Below, piece by piece: positions 33,398 through 41,148 of a DNA stretch of 64,000 nt. Source of the DNA: SMWN01 sp965261165 (GTDB taxonomy: Bacteria; Pseudomonadota; Gammaproteobacteria; Eutrophobiales; Eutrophobiaceae). A model generated the notes under the pieces. It worked only from the letters and a program-made list of their open reading frames with translations. It made no database searches and was not told the origin of the DNA. Position numbers and translations under genes: made by a program. Location of the stretch: NCBI GenBank assembly GCA_965261165.1, contig OZ253445.1, positions 248,001 through 312,000 of the forward strand. Reading direction: 5' to 3'. The first letter of the stretch is position 1. The number at the start of each line of letters is the position of its first letter.

Positions 33398-36300
33398 TCA
33401 AAGTTCAGCCCTGTGTGCCGCGTTTAGGGATTGACCGCTGGCTAGGCTGATGCCGTAGCTAGTCACTGGACCACCCGTACTGGTAATGGTGGTGGGGGTA
33501 ATGGCGGTGCCCACGGTGGCGATCAGCGTACACTGATGATGATAATGGGGACACGCATTAACGGTGATGGTGACGCTGGCGGTATCACTGCCAGTGGTAT
33601 TGGTAGCCGTGATGGTGTAAGTCTGCGCACTAGCGGGACTAGCTGGTGTGCCAGAGATGGTGCCAGTGTCGGTATCAATGGATAGTCCGGCTGGTAGGTT
33701 TGGGCTAATGCTGTAGCTATCCACCGCACCACCGGCTGAGGCATCAATGGTGATGGGGGTAATGGCGACAGCTTGGGTGGCGGTCAGTGCCGTCACACTG
33801 GGGATGATACTCGGGACGGCCACTGCCGCCGCATTAACGGTGATGGCTACTGTAGCCATAGCCATACCACCAGTATTGGTGGCGGTGATGGTGTAGCTGA
33901 TTTCGTTTGCAGCCGCCGTTGGCGTACCTGAGATGGTGCCAGTGCTTGCGTCAAACGACAGTCCATTAGTGATAGCCGGCATGATGCTGTAGCTAGCCAC
34001 TGCACCACCGCTTGAAGTGATGCTTATATCCGCAATAGCAGTGCCGGCTGTTGCCGTTACTGTAGCGGGGCTGATACTGATACTCGGGGCGGCTAGGGTT
34101 GGTGTCGCCGCATTGATGGTGATGGTTATTGTAGCAGTATCCGTACCAGCGCTATTGGTGGCGGTGATGGTGTAAATCACTACGCTATTAGCGGGACGAC
34201 TAGTTGGTCTGCCGAAGATTTCGCCAGTGTCGGAGTTAAAGCCGAGTCCATTAGCGATGGGCGGGCTGATGCTGTAGCCACCTATTGCTGGCACTGCACC
34301 ACCGTCATTCATAATGGTGATGGAGGTGATGGCACCGCCGCCCACGGTGGCGGTCAGTGTCGCCATACTGGGGCTGATATTAGGGGCAGCCAGTGCCGCC
34401 TGAACGGAGATGATGATCAGGTCGCTACTGCTGCCACCGCTATTGGTGGCGGTGATGGTGTAGACAGCCGTAGTAGCCACTGTCGTGGGCGTGCCAAAGA
34501 TAATACCGTTGGTAGTGTTGAATGACAGCCCTGTGATCGCGTTTAGGTTTGGGCTGATGCTGTAGCTAGCGACTGCACCACCGCTATTGGTAATGGTGGT
34601 GGGGGTAATTTCGGTGCCCACGGTGAAGGTCGGTATACGGGGGCTGATTCTGATATTAGGGGCAACCACATTGACGGTAATTTCGACGCTGGCACTATTC
34701 GTGCCGGCGTTATTGGTGGCAGTGATGATGTAGGTCACCGCAGCAGCGACCGCAGTTGGTGTGCCCGAGATGCTGCCAGTGTTAGCATCAAAGCTGAGTC
34801 CATTAGTGATAGCCGGCATGATGCTGTAGCTAGCGACTGCGCCACCGGCTGAGGCATCAATGGTGATGGGGGGTATGGCGGCACCCACGGTGGCGGCCAG
34901 CGTAGCGGTATTGACGCTGATATTGGGGACGGACAGGGACTGAACGCTAATGGTGACCATGGCGCTATTGCTGCCGGCGTTATTGGTGGCGGTAATGGTG
35001 TAAGTCACTGCATTAGCGGCCATGGTTGGTGTGCCGAAGATAATACCGTTGGCGGTGTTGAATGACAGACCTGTGTTCGCGTTTAGGTTTGGGCTGATGC
35101 TGTAGCTAGCGACTGCGCCACCGGCTGAGGCATCAATGGTGATATCGGCAATAGCGGTGCCCACGGCGGCGGTTAACATACTGCTGCTGATGCTGATATT
35201 GGGGACGGGCAGTGACTGAACGCTAATGGTGACCATGGCGCTATTGCTGCCGACGCTATTGGTGGCGGTAATGGTGTAGGTCAGTGCATTAGCGGCCATG
35301 GTTGGTGTGCCCGAGATGCTGCCAGTGCTGGTGTCAAGGTCCAGACCTGTGTTCGCGTTTAGGTTTGGGCTGATGCTGTAGCTAGCGACTGCGCCACCAG
35401 TATTGGTAATGGTGATGGGGTTAGTAGTAATGGCGTTGCCCACGGTGGCGATCAGCATAGCGGGGCTGATACTGATACTCGGGGCAGTCAGTGCCGCAGT
35501 CGTCACAGTGGCAACATTGGAGACATCGCCAGGGCTGAAAGTATTGACAGCACTGACCCGATAACGATAAGTGGTCGCTGCCATCAAGCCGGTATCATTG
35601 TAGCTTGTGGCGGAGTCCATGGTATTAGCTGCGAGTTCCATGAAGTTGCCACTTGTGCCCGTGGCACGCTCGATGCGGTAGCCGGTGAAGCTACTGCTAC
35701 CCAAAGCGCCGAAGTCCTCCGGCACGGTCCAAGTGAGCTCAATCTGATCCTGTCCCTGTGCAACCCCCGTCAGCCCAGTCGGGGCTGCGGAAAGGGTAAT
35801 AGTTTCTATTGCGACTCGATAAGAGGCGGCTCCCCCCAGCGTGGGACCTTCTAAGCCGTTCTGGTTGACGGCCCTGATTCGATAAAGGTAAGTAATTTGA
35901 TTGAGCTGCATCGTGGCGTCAGTGTAGCTTGTGGCAGTAGGATTGGGGGAATTCCTAGTATCAAACATAGCATCAACTGGAGCATCAACATAACGCTCAA
36001 TGATGTAGCCGGTGATGGGCGCACCGCCGTCATCCAGTGGAGGAAGCCAATGGAGGGTGACATTGTTCCTATTTAATATGATATTTTCCGTGGACATCGA
36101 AGAGAATACCCTCGGGACGCTGGGGGCGGTGACCGCAATTGTCATCGCGGTGACAGTGTTGGAGGCAGCGCCAGTGCCGAGTGCATTGATGGTGCTGACT
36201 CGATAACGATAAGTGGTCGCTGCCATCAAGCCAGTATCATTGTAGCTTGTTGTGGCGGGGTCCATGGTATCAGCTACGAGATCCATGAAGTTGCCACCTG

Positions 36301-37462
36301 TGCCCGTGGCACGCTCGATGCGGTAGCCGGTGATGGGCGAGCCCCCGTTGCTGAATGGCGCAGTCCAGGTGAGATCAATTTGGTTCCGCCCTTGTACAAC
36401 CTCCATCAGCCCGGTCGGGGCGTCGGGGACGGTATTAGAGGCCCTTGTCGTGCCACTGAACGTATTAGAGGGGGCACTGTTGCCAGCACTATTGACGGCC
36501 TTGATTCGATAGTGGTAAGTACTGCCCGGGTCGAGTCCGGTGTCCATAAATTCGGTGACACCAAGGGTGGTTGAACCGGCTACTACCAATGCTGCGAATG
36601 ATGTTTGCGAGGAACGCTCGATGCGGTAGCCGGTGATGGGTGCGCCACCGTTCCTGAGCGATGCAGTCCAGGTGAGATCAATCTGGCTCTGCCCTTGTGC
36701 AGCCCCCATCAGCCCAGTCGGGGCATCGGGGGCGATAGCAGGAGAAGTCATCACATCAACTCTTCCACTTGATAGACTCTGGAGTGGGACGACAGAGGGC
36801 ATTGCGAGAGTTTCGCGAGTTCTGAGGGTACTGATGGCAAATACCTCATAACCGTAGTTTGTGCCAGCGGACACAGTATCAGTGTAGCTTGTAACGACGC
36901 CAGCATTAGCTACAAGTGTCGTGGTGGGTTGCGAGGACGGCAAGGTAACCCGCTTAATATGGTAGCCCATGATGGGCGTGCCACCGTCATCCGCCGGCGG
37001 CATCCAATTGAGGGTGATCTCATCTGGTCTTGTCGAGGTCGCGGTCAGGTTGCTCGGCGGGTCTGGCGCTCTTTTACCAGTCGTTATGCTTGCTATATCA
37101 GAGGGCGAACTCTCGCCGTCGTTATTGATGGCAAATACCCGGTAGCGGTAAGTGGTGGCAGCTCTGAGCCCAGATTCGCCGAGGAATGTGGTGCCAAAAA
37201 TCCCAAAGCCAGAACTTGAGAATATTAACTCCATGAAATCGCCATCTGTGCCCGTGGCACGCTCGATGCGGTAGCCGGTGATGGGCGAGCCACCGTTGTT
37301 GAGTGGCGCAGTCCAAGTTGCATCGGCTTTACCCTCGCTGGCTTCGAGCACTGTCAGCCCGGTCGGGGCACCAGGGGGGGCAGCATGGACGGCATTGACC
37401 AACGCCACAAATAACAGCAGACAACCAGCGATACAACGTGACAGATAATGGAATGTTTGCAT
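33398..37462 (-). CDS. Giant adhesin copy 1, N-terminal part: signal peptide, six FN3 domains, Ig-like repeats
   Basis: From ATG 37462 a signal peptide (MQTFHYLSRCIAGCLLLFVALV, ending VHAAPPG) leads into six fibronectin type III domains (about 35.5-37.4 kb), recognisable by repeated PTGL...ITGYRIERATG...TTYRYRVSAIN patterns. Eight divergent Ig-like (He_PIG) units follow. An AAGGGGA lies about 11 bp upstream of ATG 37462; the frame also extends to ATG 37543 with a longer, atypical leader. The frame ends in NAAHRAEL at 33398 because of an apparent one-base insertion near 33415-33420 (GCGGCACACA where the repeats predict GCGAACACA). Beyond it the other frame continues with TGLNF-like coding into the C-terminal part. 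Another local scramble (NACPHYHHQC) near 33525-33560 looks like two compensating indels. Confidence 0.78.
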   Translation of the reverse strand: MQTFHYLSRCIAGCLLLFVALVNAVHAAPPGAPTGLTVLEASEGKADATWTAPLNNGGSPITGYRIERATGTDGDFMELIFSSSGFGIFGTTFLGESGLRAATTYRYRVFAINNDGESSPSDIASITTGKRAPDPPSNLTATSTRPDEITLNWMPPADDGGTPIMGYHIKRVTLPSSQPTTTLVANAGVVTSYTDTVSAGTNYGYEVFAISTLRTRETLAMPSVVPLQSLSSGRVDVMTSPAIAPDAPTGLMGAAQGQSQIDLTWTASLRNGGAPITGYRIERSSQTSFAALVVAGSTTLGVTEFMDTGLDPGSTYHYRIKAVNSAGNSAPSNTFSGTTRASNTVPDAPTGLMEVVQGRNQIDLTWTAPFSNGGSPITGYRIERATGTGGNFMDLVADTMDPATTSYNDTGLMAATTYRYRVSTINALGTGAASNTVTAMTIAVTAPSVPRVFSSMSTENIILNRNNVTLHWLPPLDDGGAPITGYIIERYVDAPVDAMFDTRNSPNPTATSYTDATMQLNQITYLYRIRAVNQNGLEGPTLGGAASYRVAIETITLSAAPTGLTGVAQGQDQIELTWTVPEDFGALGSSSFTGYRIERATGTSGNFMELAANTMDSATSYNDTGLMAATTYRYRVSAVNTFSPGDVSNVATVTTAALTAPSISISPAMLIATVGNAITTNPITITNTGGAVASYSISPNLNANTGLDLDTSTGSISGTPTMAANALTYTITATNSVGSNSAMVTISVQSLPVPNISISSSMLTAAVGTAIADITIDASAGGAVASYSISPNLNANTGLSFNTANGIIFGTPTMAANAVTYTITATNNAGSNSAMVTISVQSLSVPNISVNTATLAATVGAAIPPITIDASAGGAVASYSIMPAITNGLSFDANTGSISGTPTAVAAAVTYIITATNNAGTNSASVEITVNVVAPNIRISPRIPTFTVGTEITPTTITNSGGAVASYSISPNLNAITGLSFNTTNGIIFGTPTTVATTAVYTITATNSGGSSSDLIIISVQAALAAPNISPSMATLTATVGGGAITSITIMNDGGAVPAIGGYSISPPIANGLGFNSDTGEIFGRPTSRPANSVVIYTITATNSAGTDTATITITINAATPTLAAPSISISPATVTATAGTAIADISITSSGGAVASYSIMPAITNGLSFDASTGTISGTPTAAANEISYTITATNTGGMAMATVAITVNAAAVAVPSIIPSVTALTATQAVAITPITIDASAGGAVDSYSISPNLPAGLSIDTDTGTISGTPASPASAQTYTITATNTTGSDTASVTITVNACPHYHHQCTLIATVGTAITPTTITSTGGPVTSYGISLASGQSLNAAHRAEL

Positions 37463-37943
37463 AGGTACGTAAAATCCCCTTGACCAGCAATCGCAGAAAC
37501 CGAGAGAGATTATTTTAATTCCATTATAAAATTTTAATTTCATTATAAATTTGATTCTATAAATCTTAAAGTAATTAATCTAAAGTAATTACTTTAATAA
37601 TCTAATTTGCAATTATGTCATATATTACTGTTAATGCAAGTTATTTATAATTAGCAATCAACAAACCTATCTGTCCTCTGGCTGAATTATAGGTGAAATT
37701 GGTGATATTCTGGGCAGAAAACATGCCTCCTGCGCAGGATCAGCGAGGGTTATCTGCGCTCATTTTCCGACAAGCCCGAAGGTATTGCCCACGTTGCCCC
37801 AGTGGCGGTGCTGTCTTTGGTGATGAAGGGCGCTGTGTGAACCTGGGCAAAACCACACTCAAGCGCCAAGGCTGTCATGATGCAACGATCAAGCCAGCCA
37901 ATATGCAGGGCAAAGAGACTAAATTAAAGAGCGTTGGCTTTTG
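37463..37943. other. Spacer upstream of adhesin copy 1: AT-rich promoter region and unique 176-bp insert
   Basis: 37463-37767 is shared with 45121-45424. It is very AT-rich, carries a 16-bp palindrome, and must hold the adhesin promoter, although no confident -35/-10 pair was chosen. 37768-37943 is unique to this junction. It is more GC-rich and has an open plus-strand frame (RQARRYCPRCPSGGAV onwards) that looks like a fragment of an unidentified coding sequence; it may be the scar of the duplication. Confidence 0.55.
37581..37596. promoter_or_regulatory. 16-bp perfect palindrome upstream of adhesin copy 1
   Basis: TAAAGTAATTACTTTA is a perfect palindrome, preceded by a half-site-like aaagtaatta 11 bp away. 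It lies 119 bp upstream of the ATG at 37462 and is conserved in the second copy (45238-45253). It is a candidate operator for a dimeric regulator; the regulator is unknown. Confidence 0.5.
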
Positions 37944-37998
37944 ATGTTCAGCCTCGCTCTGTGGTTGTGCGGTTAAGGAATGTCATGCACGCGCCTGC

Positions 37999-38025
37999 AA
38001 AAATAGAGAGAGGGATAACCCTCTT
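37999..38025 (-). terminator. Terminator of giant adhesin copy 2
   Basis: On the minus strand AAGAGGG-TTAT-CCCTCTC forms a perfect hairpin followed by TCTATTTTT, about 60 bp past the stop at 38086. A single change relative to copy 1 extends the stem. Confidence 0.75.
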
Positions 38026-38085
38026 GAGCAACACTATGCGGCGAGTTACTGTCATGGACAGCAATGGTAGTAATACCTTCTACTG

Positions 38086-39636
38086 CTAAAACTGCATCTG
38101 GCCTTCCAACAGGATGGCGTTATTGTCACCAGTACTATTGCCAGTGCCATTACCAGCACTATTACCAGCACTATTACCAATGCTGTCATTGCCGGTCTGG
38201 TGTTCCCCGAATAGATTCAGGCTGAAGGGGATATTCGGGTTCCAGCGCATCCCTAGACGATAATACCTACTGTTGCTGAGACGTACCTCACCGTATGGGG
38301 TCAATAAGCCACCCCCAGAGGTGGAGAATCCATAACCCATATTGGCCTGCAATCGTCCACGGTAGTTCTGATTCTGGTGGCCCTGATCCCTTGGCCCCTT
38401 GGGTAGACCTTGCCAGATCTGACTGCTGCCACTAACACCAACATCACCATCACCATAGCCGTAACCTGGGGTCAGGCTGAATGCCAGCCCCTGTCCACGT
38501 AGACCTGGATCCAGCACAATTGTGCCCTGAACGCCCCATTCTCTATAGTCGTCACGTCCCAGCAGGGTGTGTAACTTGCCTTCCATGGTCAGGCCGCCGT
38601 TGGTATAGCGTAAGCCTGTCCCCAAGATGGCACCAATACCCGTGTCACCATCACCGCCATCATAGCGCATGCCCAGCTCTATCAACGGCCGTAATAGGCC
38701 TCCAGATAAACCATAGGTATGCTCAAACTCCAGCAATAAGCGCAGCCGTTGGCTGTCAATGCTTTGTTCTCTAATACGGGCATCTAGGGCGTTGTCAACC
38801 AAGGGGTTATCGATGTCGGTGCGCGCCCATAGGAAGTCGCCTTTGAGGCTCAAGCCTGGCACCTTAGACAGGCCGGCCTTGGCACCGGTGGCGAAAGACC
38901 ATAGGCGGGTATCGCTGCTAATGCTATTGCTATTGTCTTCGATTTCTAGCTCGCCTTCGCCGTAGCCAACGCTGCCCCAGAGATGGTTGCCTTGGTTAGA
39001 CCAGGCCAGATATGGGTAAACACTGAGTGATTGATGGTTGTAGCTCCCAGTATTGGTATCTTGGGTATAGTCAGCATCACCCTCGCTCCAGGACACCATA
39101 GTGCCCAGTAGCAGGTGTTTGTCTATGCGTTTGTCGATACCAAACTGGGCAACGAACAGATCACCACTCCAGTCAATATCACTATCACCATCAAGGCTGA
39201 GGTAATCGCCACCAGCCCATAGGCTCAGACCAGAACCATAGCCCAGGTCATGACGACTGCCGCTACCTGCCGCTGTATTCCCTGCCGTATTTAAAGGCAG
39301 CACCAAGGATAAGTTGCTCAATATGCGCTTCCAATCCATGCTGCCGTCTTTCAGTGAACGGATGTAGCCAAGCAACTGTGCCTGATTATCCAATTGCAGG
39401 GTCTGCCCATCTAACTGATAGCTTGCCTTTGGTGGTGTGCCCGTGGATAGGAGAGTATCAATGCGGTTACTCACTGCTGTCATGATGCTCGCCACTGTGC
39501 CCTGAGTGAGTTTTGATAAAACCTCATCGTTCAAGGCACTGACACCCATCAAGCTGTTGGGGGCAGCCTGGACGCTAATGGTAACCATGGCGCTATTCAT
39601 GCCGGCGCTATTAGTGGCGGTGATGGTGTAAGTCAC
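38086..39636 (-). CDS. Giant adhesin copy 2, C-terminal autotransporter beta-barrel fragment
   Basis: A 516-residue frame with the end of one Ig-like unit (TYTITATNSAGMNSAMVTISV), the helical linker SLMGVSALNDEVLSKLTQG and the complete beta-barrel ending in Phe. The barrel is almost residue-for-residue identical to copy 1. It differs by an added 12-residue stretch near the C-terminus (extra SAGN/GTGN repeats from 36 inserted bases at about 38139-38174) and a few substitutions. It is cut off from its own passenger by the damaged zone 39637-41148, so it is probably not exported as such. A start within it would lack a signal peptide. Confidence 0.75.
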   Translation of the reverse strand: MTYTITATNSAGMNSAMVTISVQAAPNSLMGVSALNDEVLSKLTQGTVASIMTAVSNRIDTLLSTGTPPKASYQLDGQTLQLDNQAQLLGYIRSLKDGSMDWKRILSNLSLVLPLNTAGNTAAGSGSRHDLGYGSGLSLWAGGDYLSLDGDSDIDWSGDLFVAQFGIDKRIDKHLLLGTMVSWSEGDADYTQDTNTGSYNHQSLSVYPYLAWSNQGNHLWGSVGYGEGELEIEDNSNSISSDTRLWSFATGAKAGLSKVPGLSLKGDFLWARTDIDNPLVDNALDARIREQSIDSQRLRLLLEFEHTYGLSGGLLRPLIELGMRYDGGDGDTGIGAILGTGLRYTNGGLTMEGKLHTLLGRDDYREWGVQGTIVLDPGLRGQGLAFSLTPGYGYGDGDVGVSGSSQIWQGLPKGPRDQGHQNQNYRGRLQANMGYGFSTSGGGLLTPYGEVRLSNSRYYRLGMRWNPNIPFSLNLFGEHQTGNDSIGNSAGNSAGNGTGNSTGDNNAILLEGQMQF

Positions 39637-41148
39637 TGCATTGCAGTTGGTGTGCCCGAGATTGCCAGTGGTGGTGCAATGGATACCGCTGGCAGTTGTT
39701 GGCTGTAGTAGCCTGAGATGTGATGCCAGTGGTGGCAGTCAATTGCTGCTGAGTCCAATGGCTGACGCAATGGTAACCATGGCGCTATTGATGCTATAGC
39801 TGGTGTAAGTCACTGCACCACCGCAGTTGGTGTGCCCGAGATGCTGCCAGTATGGTGTCAAATAGTCCGGTGCAGGTCTGTTGATGCTGTAGGTAGCCAC
39901 TGCACCACCCGTATTTATAATGGTGATGGGGGTAATAACAGTGCCCACGGTGGCAGTTAACATATTGCTGCTGACGCTGATAATGGGGACGGGCAATGGC
40001 TGGACGCTAATGGTAACCATGGCGCTATTCATGCCGGCGCTATTAGTGGCGGTGATGGTGTAAGTCACTGCATTAGCGACCGCAGTTGGTGTGCCCGAGA
40101 TGCTGCCAGTGGTGGTGTCAATGGATAGTCCGGCTGGCAGGTCTGGGTTGATGCTGTAGCTAGCCACTGCACCACCCGTATTTATAATGGTGATGGGGTT
40201 AGTAGTAATAACAGTGCCCACGGTGGCGGTCACGTACTGGGGCTGATGCTGATAATGGGGGCAGGCGGTAATTTCGGCTGGCGCTAGCGGTGACGGTAGG
40301 CATGCCAACGCATTGGCAGTGATGGTGTACCAACAGCGGACGTAACAGTTGGCGTGCCCGAGATTTCGCCAGTGCTGGTGTCAATGGATAGTCCGGCTGG
40401 TAGGTCTGGGTTGATGCTGTAGAGCTACTGATGGTGGCGGTCAGTGTCGCCACACTGGGGTGAGCTGAAAAAGCCGGCGAACGAAACGTCGGGGGCGTTT
40501 GTATTGCAAAAATTCTGCAACCGCCGTTGGTGTACCCGAGATGCTGCCAGTGGTGGTTAGCTAAGTCAAATAACAGTGGACCCCAGTATTTATAATGGTG
40601 ATGGGGGGTTGCCACGGTGGCGGTCAGTATCCGGGGTTGATGCTGATAGCTGGCTAACCGCACGCTGGCGCCATACCAGCGGTATTAGTGGCGGTGATTG
40701 TAAGTCAGCGCACTAGCGGGACTAGTTGGTGTGCCTATAGTACCAGTGCGTCAAACATAGTCCATTGCCAATGGCGATGCTATAGCTTGCCGTTACGGTA
40801 GGCATCATGGTGATGGGGGTATGCGACATGGGTGGCGGTCAGTGCCGGCTGATGTCGGGGGGCCAGTGCCGCATTAACGGTGATGGCTACCGTCGCGGTC
40901 CGTATCACTGGTATTAGTTGGCAGTGATGGTGTAGCTGATTTCGTTTGCAGCCGCCGTTGGCGTACCTGAGATAGTGCCAGTGCTTGCGTCAAATAACAG
41001 TCCATTAGTGATAGCCGGCATGATGCTGTAGCTGGCACTGCACCACCGCTGAGGCATCAATGGTTATATCCGCAATAGCAGTGCCGGCTGTTGCCGTTAC
41101 GGTAGGGTGATGCTGATAATCGGGGCGGCTACGGCTACGGGTGCCGCA
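39637..41148 (-). pseudogene. Damaged middle of giant adhesin copy 2
   Basis: Ig-like repeat coding is recognisable in all three frames but repeatedly interrupted by short deletions. Compared with the intact pattern at 40061-40110, the stretch near 39638 lacks about 7 bases, the one near 39661 lacks 2, the one near 39673 lacks 1, and the one near 39790 lacks several. Damage is mostly deletion, with few substitutions. The zone corresponds to copy 1 around 33.0-34.0 kb: the rare unit with gggggcgtttgt occurs at 33305 and 40490. It may be true decay, or a badly resolved assembly stretch between near-identical repeats. Confidence 0.7.

Larger units (their letters stand above)
25578..37767. repeat. 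Tandem duplication unit 1 (giant adhesin locus, copy 1)
   Basis: The downstream flank, coding ends and upstream flank of this unit recur in the same orientation at 37944-45424. The shared downstream edge begins at 'atgttcagcctcgctctg' (25578 and 37944), and the shared upstream edge ends near 37767 and 45424. The units differ mainly in the number and type of Ig-like repeats between the ends. A 176-bp unique segment (37768-37943) separates them. Confidence 0.9.

Noticed and set aside
37693..37944. Plus-strand 83-residue open frame, with a partner at 45350-45601 sharing its first 25 residues
   Set aside because: The shared part is only the duplicated upstream DNA, the two frames diverge where the duplication ends, and neither has a recognisable domain.
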